A stretch of DNA of 64,000 nt from Cohnella mopanensis (GCF_022352055.1 NZ_JAKRWM010000016.1:19456-83455); one strand, 5' to 3'; positions 33,386-41,989 are shown, numbered from the stretch's first letter. Notes: generated by a model from the letters alone, not told the origin. Made by a program: numbers and translations.

Positions 33386-33415
33386 CCCGTCCTTTCCCGC
33401 AAGGGAAGGGGCGGG
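33386..33415 (+). other. Strong stem-loop after the binding-protein gene
   Basis: 13-bp stem (33386-33398 with 33403-33415, including two G-U pairs) closed by a GCAA tetraloop; followed only by ATTTAAAAAG, so it is not a classic terminator. Likely protects or terminates part of the transcript, lifting binding-protein levels relative to the enzymes downstream. Confidence 0.7.
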
Positions 33416-33509
33416 ATTTAAAAAGATAGGATGAGGAAATCCGATAGATTTATCTATGGAAGACAGGTATGGAAGCTTAAAACATCGCAATGGTGAGGAG
33501 TGCAGGTCA

Positions 33510-34151
33510 ATGAAGAGCATAGTGTATATTATTCGCGATGATATAAACCACCCGAAGGAAGTCATAGATCCGGTAATGGAAAAGGTTTTCGATTCGGAGC
33601 AATGGGAGGTTATCCTCACTGACCGGGCGAAAGATTTGATTGAGACCGAGGCATTGGTAGATTTGGCCTTGTTCTTTACCAACGGGCGTCCTGAAGGGGA
33701 GACCAATATGACCCCGGAAGAGCAGCGGCAGATTGTCCAGAAGGTGAGGAACGGCATGGGCATTATGTTCATACATGCAGGACTTGTCCTCATCGAGACG
33801 GACAGCCCGTTCTATTTGGAGCTGAATTCCGGCCGATTCATCGAGCATTCTCCCCATCACGTGGAGGTGACGAATAACCCGGTAACAAGCTTCAAGCATC
33901 CGATTATCGAGGGCATCGAGCCGTTCGTTGCTATCGACGAGCATTACTACTGTCAAGTGGATACGACGAAAACCGATGTGATTCTGTTCAGCACTTCCCA
34001 GCATGTGACGGCAGTAGGGGGATGGGCACATAAGGTTGGGGCAGGCAAAGTAGTGGCGCTGACTCCTGGACATAATCCGGAGGCGCTGGGCCACCCTCAA
34101 ATGATTCAGCTCATGAAGAACGGTGTGGACTGGGCTGCTCGCCAGAGCTAG
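33510..34151 (+). CDS. Second ThuA-like protein
   Basis: 213 residues, cytoplasmic. Recognisable ThuA features: IVYIIRDDINHPKE at the start, VDLALFFTNGRPEGE, GMGIMFIHAGLVLIETDSPFYLELNSGRFIEHSPHH, KHPIIEGIEPF, DEHYYCQVD and ALTPGHNPEALGHPQMIQLMKNGVDWA. ATG at 33510 follows GAGGAG; the longer frame (33456) has no ribosome site. Only distantly similar to the ThuA-like protein at 27293. From here on, codon use is Paenibacillus-like, unlike the importer genes. Reaction unknown. Confidence 0.83.
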   Translation: MKSIVYIIRDDINHPKEVIDPVMEKVFDSEQWEVILTDRAKDLIETEALVDLALFFTNGRPEGETNMTPEEQRQIVQKVRNGMGIMFIHAGLVLIETDSPFYLELNSGRFIEHSPHHVEVTNNPVTSFKHPIIEGIEPFVAIDEHYYCQVDTTKTDVILFSTSQHVTAVGGWAHKVGAGKVVALTPGHNPEALGHPQMIQLMKNGVDWAARQS

Positions 34152-34170
34152 AACATAACGAGGGAGCGAT

Positions 34171-34992
34171 GTGTCAGTGGGTTCGATGTCAGTAGCATTA
34201 GGATTATATTCGGTATACAAGGAGCTTCAGCGCGACCTGGAGTCGACGCTGCGCAGAGTCAAGGCCATCGGCTATGAAGGGGTGGAATTCTACGGCCCGT
34301 TCATTCATGAGCCGGAGAAGATTAAAGATCTGCTGGAGGAAATCGGACTCGTCAACTGCGGCTGGCATACGGAATGGAAATTGCTGCAGGCAGATACGAT
34401 TGACGCAACGCTGGACTACCACACCCGCGCCGGAACGACCAATATTATTATCCCGGCCTTGGGCGGGCCTTGGCAAATTGGACATAAGCAGAGCGAGGAT
34501 TGCGCGGATGTATGGGTGCAGTATGCAGTCCGCATCAATGAACTTGCGAGGCTGGCGGAAGAGCGGAATTTCCGCATCGGCTACCATACCCATGCGCATG
34601 AATTTAATACGCATTTTGGCGAGTCAACGCCGTGGTCGCTTCTTAGCGAACATACCCATTCCGGCATCATACTGGAGCTGGATACAGGCAATTGCATTGA
34701 AGCGGAGGCTGATCCGGCCCAGGCTATTGCAGATCACCCGGGGAGAGTACAGCTTGTGCATTGCAAGCCGTTCTCCTGTAAGCTTGGCCACGAGACATTC
34801 ATCGGCAGCGCTACAGATGACAATGATTGGCCGGCTATTCTTGAGGCATGCAGCCGCTCCGGAACCGAATGGCTGATTGTAGAACATGAATCGGAGATTG
34901 AGTATCCCCAGTTTGATGGCGCAGAACGGTGTTATACCGGGCTGCTGGAGCAACTGGGGCAGCTTCGGCCGGCTGTAGACAGAGAAGTTTAG
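34171..34992 (+). CDS. Sugar phosphate isomerase/epimerase-type TIM barrel
   Basis: 273 residues, xylose-isomerase-like AP endonuclease fold. Metal-ligand-bearing strands are visible: GYEGVEFYGPF, CGWHTEW, NIIIPALGG, RIGYHTHAHEF, ILELDTGN, VQLVHCKPF and EWLIVEHESE. Related proteins isomerise or epimerise sugars or cleave 3-keto-glycosides. GTG 34171 follows AGGGAG; GTG 34177 or ATG 34186 are possible. It lies 19 bp after the ThuA-like gene, within the catabolic operon. Confidence 0.88.
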   Translation: MSVGSMSVALGLYSVYKELQRDLESTLRRVKAIGYEGVEFYGPFIHEPEKIKDLLEEIGLVNCGWHTEWKLLQADTIDATLDYHTRAGTTNIIIPALGGPWQIGHKQSEDCADVWVQYAVRINELARLAEERNFRIGYHTHAHEFNTHFGESTPWSLLSEHTHSGIILELDTGNCIEAEADPAQAIADHPGRVQLVHCKPFSCKLGHETFIGSATDDNDWPAILEACSRSGTEWLIVEHESEIEYPQFDGAERCYTGLLEQLGQLRPAVDREV

Positions 34993-35101
34993 CACAGCAT
35001 AGATGTGGCATGCAGAAGCTGATGAGCTAACTCATGAAGCCAAGAGGGTTTTCTGCTGCCAATGCATCAGCTTTGTTACTAAACCAGTGGGAGATGTTAC
35101 T

Positions 35102-36088
35102 GTGATTCAGACAAATCAGGCGATCAGATTCACAGGCAAGCAGCAAGCATCGCTTGTGCAGTGCGATTGGGAGCCGTCGCCGCTTGCAGCCGATGAAATT
35201 ATAGGGCGAACGATCGTATCGCTCATTTCGAATGGCTCGGAGATGGGCGCATATATGGACCATTCCGGGGGAATGAAGTATCCGGTAGAGACTGGCTATG
35301 CCGCTATTCTCGAGGTGCTTGAGGTGGGGGAAGAGGTTACAAATGTGAGAGTGGGCGAACATGTGCTTGCGTTGTCCCCGCATCAGGCGTACAGCCGGGT
35401 CAAATTCAATGATTATATTCCTGTCCCGGTGGGAATGAAGCCGGAGCATGCCGTGATTGGCCGATTCCCGGCAGTCTCGATGACCTCCATGATTCATTCC
35501 CGAATCCGCCCGACAGAATCGGTTATGGTAACGGGGCTTGGCATTGTGGGCCTCATGTGCGCGCAAGTGATGCAGCATTGCGGCTATGAGGTCTATGCCT
35601 TTGATCCGAACGAGGGCCGCAGAGCAACAGCCCGCTCTTGCGGATTGCGCCATGTATATACCTCACCGGATGAAGTGCCGGGACTGAAAGGAACGGCTGG
35701 ATTGGCGATAGATTGCTCCGGCAGGGAAGAGGCGGTGTATTCCTTGCTTGCCAACCTGCGCAAGGGCGGGGAACTGTATTTGGTCGGCGTGCCTTGGTTC
35801 CGTTCTACGGACAAGTTTGCGCATGATTTGCTGCGCAGCATTTTCTATGGATATGTACAGGTTAATTCCGGCTGGGAATGGTCCCTTCCGCGACATTCTT
35901 CGGAGTTCCATCCTAACAGCAATCATGGGAGCATCAGGAAAGCTATGGAATGGATTCGCGACGGGCTGCTCCAGGTAGAGAACATTTATGATATCTATGC
36001 GCCAAGCGCATGTGGAGAAGTGTATGCGGGAATTGCTGACAGCACATTGACGAAACCCTGCGTTATTTTTGATTGGAGCTTGGTTTAA
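35102..36088 (+). CDS. Medium-chain dehydrogenase lacking the usual zinc ligands
   Basis: 328 residues, MDR/alcohol-dehydrogenase fold: GroES-like N-terminal half, then a Rossmann domain with GLGIVGLMCAQVMQHCGYEVYAFDPNEGRR. The catalytic Cys motif (normally C-G-S/T-D) reads ISNGSEMGAY and no GHE or structural four-Cys lobe is seen, as in the BchC-like subgroup. It may oxidise a sugar without zinc or use other ligands. Start GTG 35102 follows GGGAG by 8 nt; the frame extends to 35003 with no ribosome site there. Mid-operon position suggests redox chemistry on the imported sugar. Confidence 0.82.
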   Translation: MIQTNQAIRFTGKQQASLVQCDWEPSPLAADEIIGRTIVSLISNGSEMGAYMDHSGGMKYPVETGYAAILEVLEVGEEVTNVRVGEHVLALSPHQAYSRVKFNDYIPVPVGMKPEHAVIGRFPAVSMTSMIHSRIRPTESVMVTGLGIVGLMCAQVMQHCGYEVYAFDPNEGRRATARSCGLRHVYTSPDEVPGLKGTAGLAIDCSGREEAVYSLLANLRKGGELYLVGVPWFRSTDKFAHDLLRSIFYGYVQVNSGWEWSLPRHSSEFHPNSNHGSIRKAMEWIRDGLLQVENIYDIYAPSACGEVYAGIADSTLTKPCVIFDWSLV

Positions 36089-36139
36089 TACCGGCTTGCC
36101 GTCGGCAACTCATCACAATTCCAGGAAGAGAGTGAGACC

Positions 36140-36550
36140 ATGTATACAACAACTAAAAAGCAGGGTATCCATCATGTTTGCCTAAAGACACGGGATATCG
36201 AAGGTACAGTCAAGTTTTATATAGAAGGTCTTGGCGCACGCTTTGTCGTGGAATGGGGCAAGGATGGGGCGGAGGATCATGCGGTGTTGGTGGATCTGGG
36301 TGATGGCGATTTCCTGGAAATCTACGAGACGAAGAGGGAATTTGTCGATGGGATGTGGGAGCATCTGGCAGTTCGTACGATGGATATCGAGGAATCGGTG
36401 CGTCGGGCCGTAGCGGCGGGAGCAACGCCTCTTGGCGTTCCGCGCCATAGTAATATTCCGGCCCGCTCGGGCGAAATCGTCAGCTTGAGCTTCTCCTACG
36501 TTCGCGCGCCGGGCGGCGAGCTCGTTGAGTTCATTCAGGATGACAATTAA
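36140..36550 (+). CDS. VOC-family (glyoxalase-like) metalloprotein, second of the locus
   Basis: 136 residues with two VOC units. Presumed ligands: His in GIHHVCLKT, Glu in DFLEIY, His in WEHLAVRT, Glu in ELVEFIQ. Paralogue of the VOC protein at 26846 (same N-terminal KQGIHHVCL and C-terminal APGGE-VE-IQD). Ribosome site GGAAGAGAG upstream. It occurs between the dehydrogenase and ROK kinase genes. Reaction unknown; an isomerase, epimerase or lyase step on a sugar derivative is possible. Confidence 0.87.
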   Translation: MYTTTKKQGIHHVCLKTRDIEGTVKFYIEGLGARFVVEWGKDGAEDHAVLVDLGDGDFLEIYETKREFVDGMWEHLAVRTMDIEESVRRAVAAGATPLGVPRHSNIPARSGEIVSLSFSYVRAPGGELVEFIQDDN

Positions 36551-36623
36551 AAACAGGTCTTCGCACCATGATTTGTCTTCAGTTCCTGCGCCAAAAAAGC
36601 AAGTGCTATCAGGAGGAACCACA

Positions 36624-37580
36624 ATGGAGAAGTCTGTACTGGCTGTTGATTTGGGAGGAACCAAAATCTTGATCGGGGAAGTTTCGCTGGACGGCGAGGT
36701 GCTCGGAAGCAAGGTTTATGCATCGACAGTAGTATCACAAGATCAAGTATTCGAGACGATAGCGGCAAGTCTCAGAGATTATATCAAACATGTGGGACTG
36801 CAGCGTGAAGCGGCGGCGATCGGTATCGGCGTAGTAGGACGGGTCAACACGAGCGAGGGCATCTGGCTCGAAATTGATACTTCCAGAAGCCAGCCGATCG
36901 AGCTCGCCCAGAAGATTAGCGAGCTGTTCGCGATGCCTTGCACAATCGGCAATGATGTCTACAGTGCAACGCTCGCGGAGCAGAAATGGGGCTGCGGCAC
37001 CTATTCGAACAATTTTATTTATATGAATATCGGTACGGGGATTGCCGCCCGTAGTGTAGTAAACGGCGAGCCGATTATCGGCGGGCATTTCAATGCGGGC
37101 GAGGTTGGGCATCATGTCGTAGATTATGACAGCGATGTTCAATGCATATGCGGAAGGAAGGGCTGTGTGGAGCTGTTGGCTTCCGGGCTCGGGATGCACA
37201 ATCGGATCGTTGCGCTGAAGCCGTCCTATCCCGATTCGGCCATTGTCATCCCGAATGAAGGCCGTGTAGGTGTCGAAGAGATTTTTACAGGCTACGACCA
37301 CGGTGATCCGCTCTGTACAGAGGTTGTGGATACTGCGCTGCAGGCTGTAGCGGAAACGATTATGAATATGGTCCGCTTCTCCGATCCGGACACTGTCGTA
37401 CTTGGCGGCGGTGTTGTTAATGGAAGCTGGTTTATTGATAAGCTGCAGCCCCGGCTGCAGGCGAAGACGATGCGTTTCGTTACTAACGGCGTGAGGAAGT
37501 CGGTGATCGACGAGGCCTTTATCGGATTAAAGGGCGCTGCATGGATGGCTATACGAACGATATCCAAGCTGGAAGCTTAA
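36624..37580 (+). CDS. ROK-family sugar kinase
   Basis: 318 residues, cytoplasmic. ATP-binding start VLAVDLGGTKILIG, catalytic GNDVYSATLAEQKWG (Asp), FIYMNIGTGIAA, the ROK signature with EVGHHVVDYD and the zinc-binding CICGRKGCVELLASG, and VVLGGGVVNGSW. Likely phosphorylates glucose, an amino sugar or a related hexose released inside the cell. ATG 36624 has AGGAGG upstream; the longer frame overlaps the VOC gene. Lacks the helix-turn-helix of ROK repressors. Confidence 0.92.
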   Translation: MEKSVLAVDLGGTKILIGEVSLDGEVLGSKVYASTVVSQDQVFETIAASLRDYIKHVGLQREAAAIGIGVVGRVNTSEGIWLEIDTSRSQPIELAQKISELFAMPCTIGNDVYSATLAEQKWGCGTYSNNFIYMNIGTGIAARSVVNGEPIIGGHFNAGEVGHHVVDYDSDVQCICGRKGCVELLASGLGMHNRIVALKPSYPDSAIVIPNEGRVGVEEIFTGYDHGDPLCTEVVDTALQAVAETIMNMVRFSDPDTVVLGGGVVNGSWFIDKLQPRLQAKTMRFVTNGVRKSVIDEAFIGLKGAAWMAIRTISKLEA

Positions 37581-37599
37581 AAGGGGGGATAACGGAATC

Positions 37600-39999
37600 A
37601 TGGCATCGAAAATAGCACGTGAACTTGAACTGTCAAATCTGATTCACAGACCGCTGAAGGTGGACGAGAGTGCGTCATTGGAAGCGGACAGCTTGAAGAA
37701 GGAAGTATTGGACAGGGTAGTCATTCTCGATCAGGCCGCGGGCGGCAATCGGTGGATGCATCGTGGACTCGGGGCGTCAAGCGTGCTTGAAGGCGGTCTG
37801 TTGCAGCTGACTTCTCCGTTTGTTATGGATACATGGCCGGAGGGTTCGCCTAGCGACGGAGATTACAGCACTTACGGGCATGTAGGCGTCTATCGGACGT
37901 TCGATCATGAGAACTGGGAGAACTTCAACCGGATTTCCTTCGAAATTTACCCGGACTGCAGCGGAATGTCGAACCCGCATATTAAAGTAGGCATAAAAAA
38001 TGACGGCACGATCAAAATTCCCGATATTTATCACCGTGAAGGCTCCAATGTCATCAATTTGAAAGACCGGCAGTGGAATGTATGCTCGATGGAAATTCCG
38101 GACTTGCCGCGGGACGGGATTACCGAGCTTGAGTTTTGCTATGATATGTACGGCAAAGACCGTGCGACCGGCGATACGATGAAATATAGCATTCGCAACG
38201 TCTTCCTGGAAAAGGTAGCCTACCCGAACATTTCGAAGGGATGGCAGCCAAGAAGCAAGGATATTATTTTTTCCCATAACGGCTATAGTGTGGAGCAACC
38301 TAAAACGATGATTTTGGCGGAGCAGCAGACATCGACTTTCACCGTTATCGAGCTTGAGACGGGAGAGGAGAAGTTCACCGGTCCCGTTAATCATGTGAGC
38401 ACCTCTATCGGCAGCTTCTCCGTTGTGGACTTTTCCGCGTTTAAGGAGAAAGGAAAGTATATCGTCCGGGTAGGTGAGCTGCTGACAAAACCCTTCGAGA
38501 TTGGCGGCGCGGCGGACCGATGGGAAGATTCGATCTGGAAATCGATTAACTTTATCTATTGCGAGCGCTGCGGCTGTCCGGTGCACGGCATTCACGGCAG
38601 CTGCCATGAGGATATTCTCGCCCGGCATAACGGTGGAACGATCATTTTCAATGGCGGATGGCATGATGCAGGTGATGTATCCCAGCAACTGGTGCAGACG
38701 GCAGAGGTGGCAAACGCCCTCTATGAGATTGCCCATCAAGTGAAGGAGCGCAACTATCCGCTGTACCTTCGTCTTGTCGAAGAGGGAGAATGGGGGGTGG
38801 ACTTCATTCTGAAGACCCGATTCGGCGATGGCTACCGGGCTACAAGCGCAGGTATCCGAATCTGGTCGGACGGCATCATGGGCAATATGGACGATATGAC
38901 TGCCCGCGTGCACAACAATCCGTACGAAAACTTTATCCTCTCCGGCATCGAAGCGCAGATCGCCATGTTCATGGAGGATGGGGATATACTGAAGGATAAA
39001 TTAACAGCCTGTGCGATCCAGGATTTCAAATATGCAGTTGAGCAATTCGAGCTCAGAAGCTTTGCGCCGAAGCCTATCTTCTGGGAGCACACCTACAGTA
39101 GCTCGGAAAGCTTGTTCATGGCGACGGCTTCATGGTCGGCATCGCTCCAATTCCAGCTGACAGGCGAGGCTTCCTATGCAATCAAGGCTGTCGAATATTT
39201 AGACTATGTTATCGATTCGCAAGAGCTTGCCGGCATTCAAACCGATGACAGCAAGACCGTAGCCGGCTTCTTCTACCGGACACCGGAGAAGAAGGTCATT
39301 CAGCATTTCAACCACCAGGCCAGAGAGCATGTGTATTTGCAGGCTTTCAGTGAAATTCTGAAGTCGCAGCCTGAGCATGCCAAGCGTGACAGCTGGACGG
39401 AATCCGTCCGAAGCTACGGGGAATATATCAAGTTTCTGACAGCCTTTACAGCGCCGTATCCCATGATTTCAAGTGGCATTTACCATGTGGCTGAGAATGA
39501 GGACCGTGAAAGCTTCGAGCTCCAGCATTTGTTGGTTGGGGAGGAAGCGAAAGCGTTGTATACGGAGCAATTGAGGCAGGGTGTCCGTCTGAACGACTAC
39601 TATTACTTGAAGCGGTTTCCGGTCTGGTTCTCGTTCAAGGGTAACACGGCGATCGTCCTTTCTACAGGCAAGGCCGCGTCCCTGGCAGGCATGCTGCTTG
39701 AGGATCAGGAGCTGATCTCGATTGCCGAGAGCCAGCTGCAGTGGGTAGTAGGCAAGAATCCGTTCGGCCAATCGCTGATGTACGGCGAAGGCTATAACTT
39801 CGCCCAGCAGTACAGTGTGCTTAGCGGAGAAATTGTAGGTGAAATTCCGGTAGGCGTACAAACTTTCGAGAACGAGGATATTCCATACTGGCCGCAAATG
39901 AACAACGCCACCTACAAGGAAGTATGGGTCGGTCTTGCAGGCAAATGGCTGTCTCTGCTCTCCGACTTGTACGCGTACGACAAGCAGAGCGAGGCTTGA
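37600..39999 (+). CDS. Intracellular glycoside hydrolase family 9 protein
   Basis: 799 residues, no signal peptide, so cytoplasmic. Residues 50-210 form a beta-sandwich of unclear family; 215-310 is the Ig-like CelD_N domain (FSHNGYSVEQPKTMILAEQQ ... GKYIVRVGE); 315-790 is the (alpha/alpha)6 GH9 barrel. The catalytic base motif GGWHDAGD is present (Asp356, Asp359), and the acid is Glu774 in NNATYKEVWVG. GH9 enzymes with this layout include beta-glucosidases, exo-glucosaminidases and cellulases. Within this operon it probably trims an imported beta-linked oligosaccharide. Strong site AGGGGGG before the ATG. Confidence 0.9.
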   Translation: MASKIARELELSNLIHRPLKVDESASLEADSLKKEVLDRVVILDQAAGGNRWMHRGLGASSVLEGGLLQLTSPFVMDTWPEGSPSDGDYSTYGHVGVYRTFDHENWENFNRISFEIYPDCSGMSNPHIKVGIKNDGTIKIPDIYHREGSNVINLKDRQWNVCSMEIPDLPRDGITELEFCYDMYGKDRATGDTMKYSIRNVFLEKVAYPNISKGWQPRSKDIIFSHNGYSVEQPKTMILAEQQTSTFTVIELETGEEKFTGPVNHVSTSIGSFSVVDFSAFKEKGKYIVRVGELLTKPFEIGGAADRWEDSIWKSINFIYCERCGCPVHGIHGSCHEDILARHNGGTIIFNGGWHDAGDVSQQLVQTAEVANALYEIAHQVKERNYPLYLRLVEEGEWGVDFILKTRFGDGYRATSAGIRIWSDGIMGNMDDMTARVHNNPYENFILSGIEAQIAMFMEDGDILKDKLTACAIQDFKYAVEQFELRSFAPKPIFWEHTYSSSESLFMATASWSASLQFQLTGEASYAIKAVEYLDYVIDSQELAGIQTDDSKTVAGFFYRTPEKKVIQHFNHQAREHVYLQAFSEILKSQPEHAKRDSWTESVRSYGEYIKFLTAFTAPYPMISSGIYHVAENEDRESFELQHLLVGEEAKALYTEQLRQGVRLNDYYYLKRFPVWFSFKGNTAIVLSTGKAASLAGMLLEDQELISIAESQLQWVVGKNPFGQSLMYGEGYNFAQQYSVLSGEIVGEIPVGVQTFENEDIPYWPQMNNATYKEVWVGLAGKWLSLLSDLYAYDKQSEA

Positions 40000-40023
40000 G
40001 CAAACCATAATGCGACATTCTGA

Positions 40024-40045
40024 ACCGGCAGCGTGATCTGCCGGT
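40024..40045 (+). other. Stem-loop between GH9 and SIS genes
   Basis: Perfect 8-bp stem ACCGGCAG / CTGCCGGT, loop CGTGAT, followed by CAGTTTTG. A weak or partial terminator within the operon. Confidence 0.5.
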
Positions 40046-40075
40046 CAGTTTTGTCATGTATAGGAGGAACAATCG

Positions 40076-41161
40076 ATGAAACCGACAATGATGACCTACA
40101 TTCAAGAAGAGCAGGCGGTAACGGAAGGCATTCTCGGCAGCTACCCGGGCAATGTGGATGCCTTCGCGGAGCTGGCGGCGGACAATAAGACGGAATGGCT
40201 TATTTTGGCGACCGGTTCAAGTATCAATGCCGCGCTAAGCGCCAAATATTATATCGAGAAAGTGGCGAATGTGCGTATTGACGTCAAAGAACCGTTCAAT
40301 TTCACGCATTACGATAAAATCAGTCCGCACTGCGATCTGGTCATCGGCATTTCGCAAAGCGGCCAGAGCACTTCGACGATCGGCGCCCTGAACCGGATTC
40401 GCGAGCAAACAGGCCTCAAAACGGTCGCCTTCACGAGCGATGTGACGACGGCCATTTCCGAAGCGGCTGATGTGACGCTTGATATCGGCTGCGGCAAGGA
40501 AAGAGTCGGCTACGTGACCAAAGGGTTTATCGCTACAGTATTGACGTTGATGCTTGCCGGCCTTAAGACGGCAGTAGCGAAAAAAAAGCTGACAGAACAG
40601 GTGGAGCAGGCCCATCTCGATCAATTCCGCGCTGCGGTAGCCGCTATACCGCAAACGATCGCCAAAACAGAGGTGTTCTTCGAGCAGCACAAGGAAAATT
40701 TGGCGAGCGCGCCCAGATTTTCCGCTGTTGGTTACGGTCCTACCGTCGGAACGGTGAAGGAATTTGAAACAAAATTTTCAGAAACGGTTCGCATGCCGTC
40801 GCAGGGGATCGATCTGGAGGCCTTCATGCATGGACCGTATCTTGAGGTCAATCCGGAGCACCGTATTTTCTTCGTTGAAACAGAAAGTCCGGTCAAGGAG
40901 CGGATGGAGCTGCTGATTGCGTACGAGAGCCGGATTACGAACTATACCTATACCGTCACGTTAGGTAAAGCGGAGAATGACCGTACGATTGGTCTGGAGG
41001 TAAAGCTGGACGAGTTCATGGCTCCGTTCATTATGATTATTCCGTTCCAGATTTTGGCTCATCATATTGCGGGAGCAAGAGGAATCGATTTGACTCAGCG
41101 GATTTATACCGACTTCGGGGTAGCTATGAAGAGCAAGACACAGCCGGGAGACTACGCATAA
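40076..41161 (+). CDS. SIS-domain sugar isomerase/deglycase (GlmS/AgaS/FrlB-like)
   Basis: 361 residues, two SIS domains as in the isomerase half of glucosamine-6-phosphate synthase. Seen: LILATGSSINAALSAKYYIE, LVIGISQSGQSTSTIGAL, VAFTSDVTTAISEAADVTLDIGCGKERVGYVTKGF, and the C-terminal-domain segment GIDLEAFMHGPYLEVN. No N-terminal glutaminase, so it handles amino-sugar or glycated-amine phosphates and does not synthesise them. Together with the ROK kinase and GH9 enzyme it points to an aminosugar-containing or glycated substrate. Last gene of the operon, followed by a strong terminator. Confidence 0.88.
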   Translation: MKPTMMTYIQEEQAVTEGILGSYPGNVDAFAELAADNKTEWLILATGSSINAALSAKYYIEKVANVRIDVKEPFNFTHYDKISPHCDLVIGISQSGQSTSTIGALNRIREQTGLKTVAFTSDVTTAISEAADVTLDIGCGKERVGYVTKGFIATVLTLMLAGLKTAVAKKKLTEQVEQAHLDQFRAAVAAIPQTIAKTEVFFEQHKENLASAPRFSAVGYGPTVGTVKEFETKFSETVRMPSQGIDLEAFMHGPYLEVNPEHRIFFVETESPVKERMELLIAYESRITNYTYTVTLGKAENDRTIGLEVKLDEFMAPFIMIIPFQILAHHIAGARGIDLTQRIYTDFGVAMKSKTQPGDYA

Positions 41162-41213
41162 GAGCGGGGGAGTCCAGCAGACTTTATGACATAAAAGGAT
41201 AGTAGAGTAAGAG

Positions 41214-41252
41214 GATATCCCTCATCATTGGATGATGAGGGATATCTTTTTT
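41214..41252 (+). terminator. Terminator of the sugar-utilization operon
   Basis: Perfect 15-bp stem (41214-41228 with 41232-41246, arm GATATCCCTCATCAT), 3-nt loop and TTTTTT. Confidence 0.95.
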
Positions 41253-41254
41253 AT

Positions 41255-41989
41255 TTACTCCTGCGAAGCCGAAATGGCTGCCGTCGTAACATAGCTGTCT
41301 TTCAAAATATAGAGAAGCGGTTTCTCGGCTTGATTAGCGGCATCGTAAGCCGACACTAAGGCATATTGGCTGCCTTGCAGGTCTACATCCAGCTCCGTAA
41401 CCCGATCGGCCTCGAGACTGGTCTCCTCCGCCAATTGCTGATTGTTGCCGTTTAGCACCCTGATCTTCATCGACGAGGGGGAGTACACAATCAGATGCAA
41501 ATTATTGTATTTTTTGCCAAAGTTGAGTTTTAGGTTAGGCGATCCATCATACCAACCCAACCCCACGTTTTCCGCCGTAAAGGCGTAGGCTCCGTCATAC
41601 TGATGATTTCCGAAAACAAGTTGTTTTTTGTCGATTACATCGTAAAACTTCTCGCTCCAATTATCCACTTTCACCTCTTTGGAATACAACGTGAGGTTGC
41701 TGCTCTCGCGCATTCCGACGGTTTGCGTGGATCCTTCCCATGTGATCGGAATGTTAAAGGCGTTGGCAATTGCCCGAAGAGGCAAATAGGTCGTTCCGTT
41801 ATACGTGATCGGAAGCACTTCCTTGCCTTTGTCGTCGAGAGGGCGCCATGGTTTGCCGTCCAGACGGAAATTGATCCCTGAGTTGAGGTATGCTTTGATC
41901 TCGGTGAGATTGCTGGCGGCGAACGCTCCGGCCGAAAGCGAGAGCATGGCGGTGATGACGAGCAACAGAATAACGCTTGTCTTCTTCAT
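41255..41989 (-). CDS. Secreted stalk-domain (copper amine oxidase N-terminal-like) protein
   Basis: 244 residues. Signal peptide MKKTSVILLLVITAMLSLSAGAFA. Residues 35-95 form a stalk domain (INFRLDGKPWRPLDDKGKEVLPITYNGTTYLPLRAIANAFNIPITWEGSTQTV), a module common on Paenibacillus surface proteins. The C-terminal half (105-235) resembles an NPCBM-like beta-sandwich (YDGAYAFTAENVGLGWYDGSPNLKLNFGKKYNNL), probably carbohydrate binding. Monocistronic, divergent from the SLH propeller protein across a region with a large inverted repeat. Confidence 0.85.
   Translation of the reverse strand: MKKTSVILLLVITAMLSLSAGAFAASNLTEIKAYLNSGINFRLDGKPWRPLDDKGKEVLPITYNGTTYLPLRAIANAFNIPITWEGSTQTVGMRESSNLTLYSKEVKVDNWSEKFYDVIDKKQLVFGNHQYDGAYAFTAENVGLGWYDGSPNLKLNFGKKYNNLHLIVYSPSSMKIRVLNGNNQQLAEETSLEADRVTELDVDLQGSQYALVSAYDAANQAEKPLLYILKDSYVTTAAISASQE

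Noticed and set aside
26846..41161. Orthology to the fructoselysine (frl) operon of Bacillus
   Set aside because: The SIS protein and importer fit loosely, but the kinase is ROK type, and the GH9, ThuA-like, VOC and dehydrogenase genes have no place in frl.
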